Source: Pyrocephalus nanus
Lineage: Eukaryota > Chordata > Aves > Passeriformes > Tyrannidae
NCBI GenBank assembly: GCA_038380795.1
Contig: CM076277.1
Coordinates: 206,001-270,000 of the forward strand
Reading direction: 5' to 3'
Length of the DNA: 64,000 nt
In this document: piece by piece, positions 9,718-22,088 of the stretch
How positions within the stretch are numbered: position 1 is the first letter of the stretch
How the letters are laid out: every line of letters begins with the position of its first letter
Program-made: the position numbers and the translations under genes
Notes under the pieces: model-generated
What the model was told of the DNA's origin: nothing
The model's input: only the letters and a program-made list of their open reading frames with translations
The model's database searches: none

Positions 9718-11412
9718 CCCTAACCCTAACCAAGTCTGAACCGGTCTGAACCGGTCTGAACTAGTTTAAACCGTTGTGAGACTGCTGCTCTTTCTAAACT
9801 GATACAAGAATAGGGAAGCACTGCTGTAAATATAGAGCATTATTGCCTAGTTAGATTTGTGGAGGGTGAGAGAAAATTGGCCCAGAGTAAACGCAAAACA
9901 TTTTTGGTGCAAAATGTGGATAGAGACTGCTAGGAGGGATAAGGACCAGATCAGATCACAACACCAAATTATATTTGAAACCCTCAGGAAACCCCAAACG
10001 ACAAAATGCTCCTAAAAACCCCCCAAACACCAGAAAACCCCCATCAAATTACAAAAGCACCTTACCATTCCTAAGCAAATTACACAGTAAAAACTGCTTA
10101 GAGACAGAGTTTTATGCCTTTAAACAGCAGGTATTTATTAGGCGACGTCATGCAGCTCTCCGGCTCGGGCTGGGCAAAAAGAGCTCCGAAATGTTTGAGT
10201 AAAAACACGCAATTTATACAGTTTCTAATTACGATTACAACATATTCATATACGTACCCATGTTATTGTATTATTGGATTACTATATGTCCGGGTGGAGT
10301 TTGAGGCGTGGTCTTTCTTCTGAGGAATATCATGGTGATACATCCTGCCTTCATCATAGGGTCTCAAATTTATTCCTCATTTTTGGGTGACCCCGGAGAC
10401 CTTCTGTACTTTCCATTGTTTCATGTTCTATCCGTTGGAGCTTGGAAAAAGCCTTGGCTTCGGGCCTATTTTACCTATTCAAATATCTACCTTAGCCTGT
10501 TTGGCTATAATTTATTACCTCTGGGCTCTTTGTGCAATGTACCTGTTGGTTTCTAGGTCTGCAGAATTTGTACGGAACAAAATCTTTTTTGAGTGAGGTA
10601 GAGAAAGCGGGGGGGGAAGAGAACAGTGGATTTTGCAGTAAGATGCTTCGATTTACAGTTCTAGAGCCTCGTTTTGCTTCAGTCAAAAAGGCGGGCGGTG
10701 TGACTCTCTGGGAGCGGCGACAACTTTCTGCCCTCGCACCGTTTGCCTGGGAGGAATCCTCAGAAGCATTCCGGTGTCTAAATTGAACATCTGAGTTTGG
10801 GGTGGGACTCCTGCTAGTGCACAAAACGCCGTTCCCCCAGAAAAAGAAAGCCCTTACCCTCTGGTTATCAGGTGTAGGTTGCAAAGCGCTCTGTGGGAAA
10901 TGAGAGCTCACGGTCCCGACACCTTGTATCCGGAGGGAATCTTCGTACGACTTCAATTTCCCGAGTCCCGCCGCCTGCTTTGCCGCAGGACTCCTGCGAG
11001 GGACCGGCTGCGGAGGACAAAAGAAATGCTCGGTCGGCTGGCAGGCGACAGGCACTTTAGGAATGGCAGGCTTAGCTTTATAGTCTTTTCTTGCCTCTGT
11101 GGGTATACGCGCTATAATTGGTCGGTTGTTTCTCTTCGCGTGCAGCGCTTAGTCTTTTGATTGGCAGTCGGGGTCCTGTTGTGTTCTGGCGAAGCTCAAA
11201 ACGATGCCTATTATTTACTGTAGTTTTTCTTCCCTTTCTGCTCTCCTGCCTTGGTGCTGTTTACATTCTTTTACAATCTCAGAGCTGTAACTGATTAAAT
11301 TCAAGGCTTAAGTTGTCAACAGCCCAGCTGTTTCCAATAAATGACAGCCCTCTGTTCCCAGCAAAAAAAGGTCTTATATTCAAGGTCTCAAGTCTAGTTA
11401 GTGAGAGACCCC
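7611..11412 (+). repeat. Macrosatellite unit 3 (3802 bp)
   Basis: Complete unit. Private bases CATCCCTATTC near 7861 and ATTCATACTTT near 8978; CCCACGAAAGG near 8925 instead of the CCCACCAAAGG of units 1 and 2. Long telomeric block type. Confidence 0.97.
9452..9731 (-). repeat. Interstitial telomeric block, unit 3 (280 bp, long type)
   Basis: Same length and variant order as unit 2, with CCCGACAGCC and AAAGCCTAACGTTAACCC interruptions. Confidence 0.98.
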
Positions 11413-13253
11413 TGCATTTGCCCGTGCAGGAAAATCATCCGGGTCTGGGACCTTTTGTTTCAGAGCGACCTTTGTCCATATTCCGTTTAGGGAGTTGTAC
11501 TGCAATTTTGGTCCCGGTCAGCGGCGAGAAAAAAACAGATCTTTCCCCGAATAAGGAAGCCTGTACCCTCAGGGTCTCAGGTGTAAGTGGTGAGAGACCC
11601 AGTAAATTCCAAGAGTGGCAAGAGTGCTCTGTCCTTTAGACTTTTTGTCTGGGAGAAATCTTCATCCCTGTTCAATTTCAGGAACCTAAGCAGCTATCTC
11701 GATGCAGCACTCCTGCAAAAAAAGAACAGATGTTAACTACAGGAAAAGAAAACCCATACCCTATGGGTCTCAGGTGCAGGTGGTGGGATACCTCTGGCCC
11801 TCCATGGGCAGCAACAGCTTTCTGAGGTGGCACCTTTTGCCTGAGAGGAATGTTGACTATGTTTGCTCTGGGAGCTCAGACTGGGATATCCAGTACAGAT
11901 CTCCTTCAATCAAATGAGACACTGTTACCCCAGGTAAAAAAGCCGTTACCTTCTGTCTCTCAACGGCAGCTGGTGGGTGCCTCCATCGGCAGCAAGAGCT
12001 TTCTGTAGTGGCACCTTCTGTGTGAGAGGAACGTTCATCCGTATTCAATTTGACGAGTCAAACCACCTATCTCAGTCCACGACTCCTGCAAGCAAATAGT
12101 ATCCTATTTCCCCTAGGACAAAAAGCCCTTACCCTCAGGATCTCAAGTGTGTTAATTAGACACCCTTGACAGTTCATGGGCAGTGAGAACGTTCTATCCT
12201 GTCACCTTTTGTCTGGGAGGAATCTTGGTCCTTGTTCCATTTGGAACTGGACGGGCAGTTGCAGTGCAGGGTTCCTGCAAGGTAACAACAACCCTTTACC
12301 CCAGAAAAGAAAGCCCTTAACCTTGGGATCTAAGGTGCAATTGATAGACCAGCCTACCCTTCCATGGACAGCAAGAACTTGCTGCGGTGACACCCTTTCT
12401 CTGGGAGGATTCTTAGTCCATATTCAATGTTGGATGGCAGACTGACAATATCGGCACGGGGCTCCTGCGAGCAAATCGCAGACCATTTCCGCATGAAAGG
12501 CAGCTAGTAGCCACAAGTACTCTAATGCAGGTGAAGGGAGACCCGTGACAGTGCATGGGGCAGCCACACATTTTTGTCCTTGCCTCTTCTGTATGGAGAG
12601 TATGTTGATACGTGTACGCCTTAGACGGTCATACTGTTATGATCGGCACTACTCTCTGAAAACCAAACGACAGCCCTTTCCCACAGAACTGGGCTGTTAG
12701 GAGTAGTTAGTGGGAAAGGCTGAGCCCACGAAAGGAGAGAGCTTTGTGTGTTGGCACATCTTGTCTGGGAGGAATCTTCATTCGTACTTTATATTGGAAT
12801 CAGACCGGCAATTTCAGAGCAGGACATCTGCAAGTGCACAAAAGCCCTTTCTCCCAGGAAGGCGAGTGCCAACCCTTGAGATATCGGGTACAATTGGTGG
12901 GCCAGCCTTGGAACTCTATGGGCAGCAGGAGCTATCTGTCCAGCCACCTTCAGTCTGAGAGCGATCTTTGTCCGTATTCGATTTTGGAGTCAGACTGGAA
13001 ATTTCATCACAGAATTCCTGCAAGTGAACAACAGCCCTTTATCCCAGAAAACAAAACGCTTACCCTCAGGGTAAAATGTCCGGGTTGTGGGCAAGCCTGG
13101 GCACTCCATTGGAAGCAGGAGCTTTCTTTGATGGCACCTCTTGCCTGGCAGGAATCTTTCTCCATATTTAATTTTGACATTCAGACTGGTAATTTTGGCG
13201 CAGGATCCCTGCAAGCGGACGACAGCTCTTTCTCCCGGGAAAAATACTGCTTA

Positions 13254-13446
13254 CCCTAACCCTAACCCTAACCCTAACGCTAACCCTAACCCTAAACCCT
13301 AACCCTAAACCCTAACCCTAACCCGACAGCCTAACCCTAAACCCTAACCCTAACCCTAACCCTAACCCTAACCCTAACCCTAAAGCCTAACCCTAACCCT
13401 AACCCTAACCCTAACCCTAACCCTAACCCTAACCCTAACGCTAACG

Positions 13447-13525
<79 letters not shown>

Positions 13526-13533
13526 CCCTAACC
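13254..13533 (-). repeat. Interstitial telomeric block, unit 4 (280 bp, chimeric type)
   Basis: The left part matches the long type through CCCGACAGCC (GACAGCC at 13325-13331). The right part matches the unit 17 block: AAAGCCTAACCC without ACGTT, then GCTAACGCTAAC. The total length equals that of units 2 and 3 although the internal order differs. Confidence 0.97.
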
Positions 13534-14224
13534 AAGTCTGAACCGGTCTGAACCGGTCTGAACTAGTTTAAACCGTTGTGAGACTGCTGCTCTTTCTAAA
13601 CTGATACAAGAATAGGGAAGCACTGCTGTAAATATAGAGCATTATTGCCTAGTTAGATTTGTGGAGGGTGAGAGAAAATTGGCCCAGAGTAAACGCAAAA
13701 CATTTTTGGTGCAAAATGTGGATAGAGACTGCTAGGAGGGATAAGGACCAGATCAGATCACAACACCAAATTATATTTGAAACCCTCAGGAAACCCCAAA
13801 CGACAAAATGCTCCTAAAAACCCCCCAAACACCAGAAAACCCCCATCAAATTACAAAAGCACCTTACCATTCCTAAGCAAATTACACAGTAAAAACTGCT
13901 TAGAGACAGAGTTTTATGCCTTTAAACAGCAGGTATTTATTAGGCGACGTCATGCAGCTCTCCGGCTCGGGCTGGGCAAAAAGAGCTCCGAAATGTTTGA
14001 GTAAAAACACGCAATTTATACAGTTTCTAATTACGATTACAACATATTCATATACGTACCCATGTTATTGTATTATTGGATTACTATATGTCCGGGTGGA
14101 GTTTGAGGCGTGGTCTTTCTTCTGAGGAATATCATGGTGATACATCCTGCCTTCATCATAGGGTCTCAAATTTATTCCTCATTTTTGGGTGACCCCGGAG
14201 ACCTTCTGTACTTTCCATTGTTTC

Positions 14225-14229
14225 ATGTT
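14225..14229 (+). other. Target site duplication, left copy (ATGTT)
   Basis: ATGTT directly before the LTR; the uninterrupted site reads TTTCATGTTCTATCC in all other units. Confidence 0.95.
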
Positions 14230-14563
14230 TGTCCCAGTTTAAATGGGACAAGGGTCTTCTGCTGAGGATGGATTAGGAGGAAAAGACCCCAAACTTTTTC
14301 CTAAGCAATTATTAATCCAAAACTAAGGAGCTTTGATTGAAGGGAAAAAAAACAAATTATGGAAAAGGGAAAACAAAATAACAGCCCTTTATTAAAAGGT
14401 ATGTTTGTATTAACAAGAACACAAAAAGAACCCAAGTAAACAACCAAGCAATACTACTATACCCACCAATAATCCCCTTCAAGAACAAAACCGATAGCCC
14501 GGCAAAAGGAAAATTTAAAATAGTTCAATTTTTAGCACCCTTTGGTGTAGTTCCAACCACAGT

Positions 14564-14749
14564 CAGCAGGGGGCGCCGTCGGGTCACTGGAGGTGTAAAA
14601 CTTGTAATGTCCTGTACCATTCACCAGGTGGCGCTGTTGGGTCGTTGGAAGTGCAGAACCTGTAGTGTCCTATGGTAGTCACCAGGTGGCGCTGTTGGAT
14701 CACTACAGGAGCAGAGCTTGTCACCAGTGCCTGTCACCAGGCAGCGCTG
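14564..14749 (+). promoter_or_regulatory. Four CTCF-like motifs on a ~58-bp tandem repeat
   Basis: CAGCAGGGGGCGCC at 14564-14577, CACCAGGTGGCGCTG at 14622-14636 and 14680-14694, and the weaker CACCAGGCAGCGCTG at 14735-14749. The start-to-start spacings are 58, 58 and 55 bp. The first three fit the CTCF core CCASYAGRKGGCRS closely apart from its first base; the fourth is altered at the central GG. All point the same way. The surrounding bases (GTTGGGTC..TTGGAAGTGCAGAAC) are repeated too, so this is a small tandem repeat inside the LTR. Binding in vivo is inference. Confidence 0.75.
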
Positions 14750-14786
14750 TGGGATCCCTGGTCACTGCCACGTGGGATGGGGAAAA

Positions 14787-15080
14787 CAAAAAAAAAAAAA
14801 AAAACAACAACAACACCCCCCCCCGGGTATATCGGAGAAAAAAACAACAAAAAAACTGATTCCTCTTCCCCTCCCGAGGAAAAGGAGGAAGGGGGGGGGG
14901 CGAAGGGGAAGGGGGAAGCGAAAAAAAACAACACCGACAACACAGAAAGTTCTCTCAATGGAAGAAAAACTCACGAACTCCGGGGGGGCCCCGACAAACA
15001 GGAATAGTTGGGAAGGAACCGCAGCAGCCAAAAAAAACTTCCCTCCAACAGGAAAAAAAAACAAAAACAAGAAAAAACCA
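14787..15080. repeat. Low-complexity A/C/G-rich stretch within the solo LTR
   Basis: Runs of A (about 17 near 14788), CAA repeats, C10 near 14815, G10 near 14891 and several AAAAAACAACA tracts. Frames through it are homopolymer artefacts (poly-Lys, poly-Gly, poly-Phe), not genes. Confidence 0.85.
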
Positions 15081-15191
15081 AATGAACCAGCGTCTGCCAG
15101 CTCACAGCAGCCTCTCCTCCTCCCCGCCAGCCCGACTCCCCCCCCCACACCTCCTTCCAGCCCACACACCAGCCCCAACCCCTCCCCCTTC

Positions 15192-15204
15192 GTTGCTAGG
15201 CAAC
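15192..15204. promoter_or_regulatory. RFX/X-box-like palindrome in the solo LTR
   Basis: GTTGCTAGGCAAC is an inverted repeat of GTTGC/GCAAC-type half sites and fits the RFX-family X-box consensus. In the minus orientation of the LTR it lies about 130 bp inside the 5' end, i.e. in U3 where enhancers sit. Function is inferred. Confidence 0.6.
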
Positions 15205-15264
15205 TAATGTTCGACCATTAGCGCCCCGGCTAGTTCTTTTGTTTTCACCTAAATGGGTGTGCTG

Positions 15265-15282
15265 CACACACACACACACACA
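15265..15282. repeat. (CA)9 microsatellite in the solo LTR
   Basis: Nine perfect CA dinucleotides close to the LTR end, followed by a purine-rich GGGGGAGGGGAAGGGAAG stretch. Confidence 0.95.
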
Positions 15283-15332
15283 GGGGGAGGGGAAGGGAAG
15301 AAAAATTCCTTGCTAAAGTCAGAACTATGACA

Positions 15333-15337
15333 ATGTT
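15333..15337 (+). other. Target site duplication, right copy (ATGTT)
   Basis: ATGTT directly after the LTR end, continuing into CTATCCGTTGG of the unit. Confidence 0.95.
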
Positions 15338-16322
15338 CTATCCGTTGGAGCTTGGAAAAAGCCTTGGCTTCGGGCCTATTTTACCTATTCAAATATCTAC
15401 CTTAGCCTGTTTGGCTATAATTTATTACCTCTGGGCTCTTTGTGCAATGTACCTGTTGGTTTCTAGGTCTGCAGAATTTGTACGGAACAAAATCTTTTTT
15501 GAGTGAGGTAGAGAAAGCGGGGGGGGAAGAGAACAGTGGATTTTGCAGTAAGATGCTTCGATTTACAGTTCTAGAGCCTCGTTTTGCTTCAGTCAAAAAG
15601 GCGGGCGGTGTGACTCTCTGGGAGCGGCGACAACTTTCTGCCCTCGCACCGTTTGCCTGGGAGGAATCCTCAGAAGCATTCCGGTGTCTAAATTGAACAT
15701 CTGAGTTTGGGGTGGGACTCCTGCTAGTGCACAAAACGCCGTTCCCCCAGAAAAAGAAAGCCCTTACCCTCTGGTTATCAGGTGTAGGTTGCAAAGCGCT
15801 CTGTGGGAAATGAGAGCTCACGGTCCCGACACCTTGTATCCGGAGGGAATCTTCGTACGACTTCAATTTCCCGAGTCCCGCCGCCTGCTTTGCCGCAGGA
15901 CTCCTGCGAGGGACCGGCTGCGGAGGACAAAAGAAATGCTCGGTCGGCTGGCAGGCGACAGGCACTTTAGGAATGGCAGGCTTAGCTTTATAGTCTTTTC
16001 TTGCCTCTGTGGGTATACGCGCTATAATTGGTCGGTTGTTTCTCTTCGCGTGCAGCGCTTAGTCTTTTGATTGGCAGTCGGGGTCCTGTTGTGTTCTGGC
16101 GAAGCTCAAAACGATGCCTATTATTTACTGTAGTTTTTCTTCCCTTTCTGCTCTCCTGCCTTGGTGCTGTTTACATTCTTTTACAATCTCAGAGCTGTAA
16201 CTGATTAAATTCAAGGCTTAAGTTGTCAACAGCCCAGCTGTTTCCAATAAATGACAGCCCTCTGTTCCCAGCAAAAAAAGGTCTTATATTCAAGGTCTCA
16301 AGTCTAGTTAGTGAGAGACCCC

Positions 16323-18326
16323 TGCATTTGCCCGTGCAGGAAAATCATCCGGGTCTGGGACCTTTTGTTTCAGAGCGACCTTTGTCCATATTCCGTTTAG
16401 GGAGTTGTACTGCAATTTTGGTCCCGGTCAGCGGCGAGAAAAAAACAGATCTTTCCCCGAATAAGGAAGCCTGTACCCTCAGGGTCTCAGGTGTAAGTGG
16501 TGAGAGACCCAGTAAATTCCAAGAGTGGCAAGAGTGCTCTGTCCTTTAGACTTTTTGTCTGGGAGAAATCTTCATCCCTGTTCAATTTCAGGAACCTAAG
16601 CAGCTATCTCGATGCAGCACTCCTGCAAAAAAAGAACAGATGTTAACTACAGGAAAAGAAAACCCATACCCTATGGGTCTCAGGTGCAGGTGGTGGGATA
16701 CCTCTGGCCCTCCATGGGCAGCAACAGCTTTCTGAGGTGGCACCTTTTGCCTGAGAGGAATGTTGACTATGTTTGCTCTGGGAGCTCAGACTGGGATATC
16801 CAGTACAGATCTCCTTCAATCAAATGAGACACTGTTACCCCAGGTAAAAAAGCCGTTACCTTCTGTCTCTCAACGGCAGCTGGTGGGTGCCTCCATCGGC
16901 AGCAAGAGCTTTCTGTAGTGGCACCTTCTGTGTGAGAGGAACGTTCATCCGTATTCAATTTGACGAGTCAAACCACCTATCTCAGTCCACGACTCCTGCA
17001 AGCAAATAGTATCCTATTTCCCCTAGGACAAAAAGCCCTTACCCTCAGGATCTCAAGTGTGTTAATTAGACACCCTTGACAGTTCATGGGCAGTGAGAAC
17101 GTTCTATCCTGTCACCTTTTGTCTGGGAGGAATCTTGGTCCTTGTTCCATTTGGAACTGGACGGGCAGTTGCAGTGCAGGGTTCCTGCAAGGTAACAACA
17201 ACCCTTTACCCCAGAAAAGAAAGCCCTTAACCTTGGGATCTAAGGTGCAATTGATAGACCAGCCTACCCTTCCATGGACAGCAAGAACTTGCTGCGGTGA
17301 CACCCTTTCTCTGGGAGGATTCTTAGTCCATATTCAATGTTGGATGGCAGACTGACAATATCGGCACGGGGCTCCTGCGAGCAAATCGCAGACCATTTCC
17401 GCATGAAAGGCAGCTAGTAGCCACAAGTACTCTAATGCAGGTGAAGGGAGACCCGTGACAGTGCATGGGGCAGCCACACATTTTTGTCCTTGCCTCTTCT
17501 GTATGGAGAGTATGTTGATACGTGTACGCCTTAGACGGTCATACTGTTATGATCGGCACTACTCTCTGAAAACCAAACGACAGCCCTTTCCCACAGAACT
17601 GGGCTGTTAGGAGTAGTTAGTGGGAAAGGCTGAGCCCACCAAAGGAGAGAGCTTTGTGTGTTGGCACATCTTGTCTGGGAGGAATCTTCATTCGTACTTT
17701 ATATTGGAATCAGACCGGCAATTTCAGAGCAGGACATCTGCAAGTGCACAAAAGCCCTTTCTCCCAGGAAGGCGAGTGCCAACCCTTGAGATATCGGGTA
17801 CAATTGGTGGGCCAGCCTTGGAACTCTATGGGCAGCAGGAGCTATCTGTCCAGCCACCTTCAGTCTGAGAGCGATCTTTGTCCGTATTCGATTTTGGAGT
17901 CAGACTGGAAATTTCATCACAGAATTCCTGCAAGTGAACAACAGCCCTTTATCCCAGAAAACAAAACGCTTACCCTCAGGGTAAAATGTCCGGGTTGTGG
18001 GCAAGCCTGGGCACTCCATTGGAAGCAGGAGCTTTCTTTGATGGCACCTCTTGCCTGGCAGGAATCTTTCTCCATATTTAATTTTGGCATTCAGACTGGT
18101 AATTTTGGCGCAGGATCCCTGCAAGCGGACGACAGCTCTTTCTCCCGGGAAAAATACTGCTTACCCTAACCCTAACCCTAACCCTAACGCTAACCCTAAC
18201 CCTAAACCCTAACCCTAAACCCTAACCCTAACCCGACAGCCTAACCCTAACCCTAACCCTAAAGCCTAACGTTAACCCTAACCCTAACCCTAACCCTAAC
18301 CCTAACCCTAACCCTAACCCTAACCC

Positions 18327-18367
<41 letters not shown>

Positions 18368-18402
18368 CCCTAACCCTAACCCTAAACCTAACCCTAACCC
18401 TA

Positions 18403-18435
<33 letters not shown>

Positions 18436-20130
18436 CCCTAACCCTAACCAAGTCTGAACCGGTCTGAACCGGTCTGAACTAGTTTAAACCGTTGTGAGAC
18501 TGCTGCTCTTTCTAAACTGATACAAGAATAGGGAAGCACTGCTGTAAATATAGAGCATTATTGCCTAGTTAGATTTGTGGAGGGTGAGAGAAAATTGGCC
18601 CAGAGTAAACGCAAAACATTTTTGGTGCAAAATGTGGATAGAGACTGCTAGGAGGGATAAGGACCAGATCAGATCACAACACCAAATTATATTTGAAACC
18701 GTCAGGAAACCCCAAACGACAAAATGCTCCTAAAAACCCCCCAAACACCAGAAAACCCCCATCAAATTACAAAAGCACCTTACCATTCCTAAGCAAATTA
18801 CACAGTAAAAACTGCTTAGAGACAGAGTTTTATGCCTTTAAACAGCAGGTATTTATTAGGCGACGTCATGCAGCTCTCCGGCTCGGGCTGGGCAAAAAGA
18901 GCTCCGAAATGTTTGAGTAAAAACACGCAATTTATACAGTTTCTAATTACGATTACAACATATTCATATACGTACCCATGTTATTGTATTATTGGATTAC
19001 TATATGTCCGGGTGGAGTTTGAGGCGTGGTCTTTCTTCTGAGGAATATCATGGTGATACATCCTGCCTTCATCATAGGGTCTCAAATTTATTCCTCATTT
19101 TTGGGTGACCCCGGAGACCTTCTGTACTTTCCATTGTTTCATGTTCTATCCGTTGGAGCTTGGAAAAAGCCTTGGCTTCGGGCCTATTTTACCTATTCAA
19201 ATATCTACCTTAGCCTGTTTGGCTATAATTTATTACCTCTGGGCTCTTTGTGCAATGTACCTGTTGGTTTCTAGGTCTGCAGAATTTGTACGGAACAAAA
19301 TCTTTTTTGAGTGAGGTAGAGAAAGCGGGGGGGGAAGAGAACAGTGGATTTTGCAGTAAGATGCTTCGATTTACAGTTCTAGAGCCTCGTTTTGCTTCAG
19401 TCAAAAAGGCGGGCGGTGTGACTCTCTGGGAGCGGCGACAACTTTCTGCCCTCGCACCGTTTGCCTGGGAGGAATCCTCAGAAGCATTCCGGTGTCTAAA
19501 TTGAACATCTGAGTTTGGGGTGGGACTCCTGCTAGTGCACAAAACGCCGTTCCCCCAGAAAAAGAAAGCCCTTACCCTCTGGTTATCAGGTGTAGGTTGC
19601 AAAGCGCTCTGTGGGAAATGAGAGCTCACGGTCCCGACACCTTGTATCCGGAGGGAATCTTCGTACGACTTCAATTTCCCGAGTCCCGCCGCCTGCTTTG
19701 CCGCAGGACTCCTGCGAGGGACCGGCTGCGGAGGACAAAAGAAATGCTCGGTCGGCTGGCAGGCGACAGGCACTTTAGGAATGGCAGGCTTAGCTTTATA
19801 GTCTTTTCTTGCCTCTGTGGGTATACGCGCTATAATTGGTCGGTTGTTTCTCTTCGCGTGCAGCGCTTAGTCTTTTGATTGGCAGTCGGGGTCCTGTTGT
19901 GTTCTGGCGAAGCTCAAAACGATGCCTATTATTTACTGTAGTTTTTCTTCCCTTTCTGCTCTCCTGCCTTGGTGCTGTTTACATTCTTTTACAATCTCAG
20001 AGCTGTAACTGATTAAATTCAAGGCTTAAGTTGTCAACAGCCCAGCTGTTTCCAATAAATGACAGCCCTCTGTTCCCAGCAAAAAAAGGTCTTATATTCA
20101 AGGTCTCAAGTCTAGTTAGTGAGAGACCCC
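16323..20130 (+). repeat. Macrosatellite unit 5 (3808 bp)
   Basis: Complete unit. CAGATGTTAAC shared with unit 4; CCCACCAAAGG as in units 1, 2 and 13; private GAAACCGTCAGG near 18696. It lacks the LTR at the site occupied in unit 4. Long telomeric block type. Confidence 0.97.
18164..18449 (-). repeat. Interstitial telomeric block, unit 5 (286 bp, long type)
   Basis: Same length and variant order as unit 1 apart from placement of one hexamer; contains CCCGACAGCC and ACGTTAACCC. Confidence 0.98.
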
Positions 20131-21997
20131 TGCATTTGCCCGTGCAGGAAAATCATCCGGGTCTGGGACCTTTTGTTTCAGAGCGACCTTTGTCCATATT
20201 CCGTTTAGGGAGTTGTACTGCAATTTTGGTCCCGGTCAGCGGCGAGAAAAAAACAGATCTTTCCCCGAATAAGGAAGCCTGTACCCTCAGGGTCTCAGGT
20301 GTAAGTGGTGAGAGACCCAGTAAATTCCAAGAGTGGCAAGAGTGCTCTGTCCTTTAGACTTTTTGTCTGGGAGAAATCTTCATCCCTGTTCAATTTCAGG
20401 AACCTAAGCAGCTATCTCGATGCAGCACTCCTGCAAAAAAAGAACAGATCTTAACTCCAGGAAAAGAAAACCCATACCCTATGGGTCTCAGGTGCAGGTG
20501 GTGGGATACCTCTGGCCCTCCATGGGCAGCAACAGCTTTCTGAGGTGGCACCTTTTGCCTGAGAGGAATGTTGACTATGTTTGCTCTGGGAGCTCAGACT
20601 GGGATATCCAGTACAGATCTCCTTCAATCAAATGAGACACTGTTACCCCAGGTAAAAAAGCCGTTACCTTCTGTCTCTCAACGGCAGCTGGTGGGTGCCT
20701 CCATCGGCAGCAAGAGCTTTCTGTAGTGGCACCTTCTGTGTGAGAGGAACGTTCATCCGTATTCAATTTGACGAGTCAAACCACCTATCTCAGTCCACGA
20801 CTCCTGCAAGCAAATAGTATCCTATTTCCCCTAGGACAAAAAGCCCTTACCCTCAGGATCTCAAGTGTGTTAATTAGACACCCTTGACAGTTCATGGGCA
20901 GTGAGAACGTTCTGTCCTGTCACCTTTTGTCTGGGAGGAATCTTGGTCCTTGTTCCATTTGGAACTGGACGGGCAGTTGCAGTGCAGGGTTCCTGCAAGG
21001 TAACAACAACCCTTTACCCCAGAAAAGAAAGCCCTTAACCTTGGGATCTAAGGTGCAATTGATAGACCAGCCTACCCTTCCATGGACAGCAAGAACTTGC
21101 TGCGGTGACACCCTTTCTCTGGGAGGATTCTTAGTCCATATTCAATGTTGGATGGCAGACTGACAATATCGGCACGGGGCTCCTGCGAGCAAATCGCAGA
21201 CCATTTCCGCATGAAAGGCAGCTAGTAGCCACAAGTACTCTAATGCAGGTGAAGGGAGACCCGTGACAGTGCATGGGGCAGCCACACATTTTTGTCCTTG
21301 CCTCTTCTGTATGGAGAGTATGTTGATACGTGTACGCCTTAGACGGTCATACTGTTATGATCGGCACTACTCTCTGAAAACCAAACGACAGCCCTTTCCC
21401 ACAGAACTGGGCTGTTAGGAGTAGTTAGTGGGAAAGGCTGAGCCCACGAAAGGAGAGAGCTTTGTGTGTTGGCACATCTTGTCTGGGAGGAATCTTCATT
21501 CGTACTTTATATTGGAATCAGACCGGCAATTTCAGAGCAGGACATCTGCAAGTGCACAAAAGCCCTTTCTCCCAGGAAGGCGAGTGCCAACCCTTGAGAT
21601 ATCGGGTACAATTGGTGGGCCAGCCTTGGAACTCTATGGGCAGCAGGAGCTATCTGTCCAGCCACCTTCAGTCTGAGAGCGATCTTTGTCCGTATTCGAT
21701 TTTGGAGTCAGACTGGAAATTTCATCACAGAATTCCTGCAAGTGAACAACAGCCCTTTATCCCAGAAAACAAAACGCTTACCCTCAGGGTAAAATGTCCG
21801 GGTTGTGGGCAAGCCTGGGCACTCCATTGGAAGCAGGAGCTTTCTTTGATGGCACCTCTTGCCTGGCAGGAATCTTTCTCCATATTTAATTTTGGCATTC
21901 AGACTGGTAATTTTGGCGCAGGATCCCTGCAAGCGGATGACAGCTCTTTCTCCCGGGAAAAATACTGCTTACCCTAACCCTAACCCTAACGCTAACG

Positions 21998-22032
<35 letters not shown>

Positions 22033-22034
22033 GC

Positions 22035-22088
<54 letters not shown>

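Larger units (their letters stand above)
14230..15332 (-). mobile_element. Solo LTR of an endogenous retrovirus-like element (1103 bp)
   Basis: Starts TGTCCCAG and ends ATGACA, so it has TG...CA ends with a short TGTC/GACA inverted repeat, flanked by perfect ATGTT duplications and precisely absent from the other 16 units. No internal retroviral genes are present, so it is a recombination-derived solo LTR. Orientation is set on minus because AATAAA lies at minus 14393-14388, about 160 bp from the minus 3' end, as expected for R-U5. It holds a 58-bp repeat with CTCF-like motifs (14564-14749), long A-, C- and G-rich simple sequence (about 14788-15080), an X-box and a (CA)9 tract. A 5-bp duplication fits ERVL- or gammaretrovirus-like integrases; the family is not recognised. 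Confidence 0.93.
11413..16322 (+). repeat. Macrosatellite unit 4 (4910 bp), interrupted by a solo LTR
   Basis: Removing the LTR and one copy of its 5-bp target duplication (1108 bp) gives 3802 bp, the length of units 2 and 3. It shares CAGATGTTAAC near 11728 only with unit 5. Private TTTTGACATTC near 13172. Its telomeric block is a chimera of two types. Confidence 0.97.

Noticed and set aside
14672..15221. Several open frames on both strands in the solo LTR
   Set aside because: Long homopolymer and simple-sequence tracts keep frames open; the products are low-complexity Lys, Gly, Phe or Pro runs.
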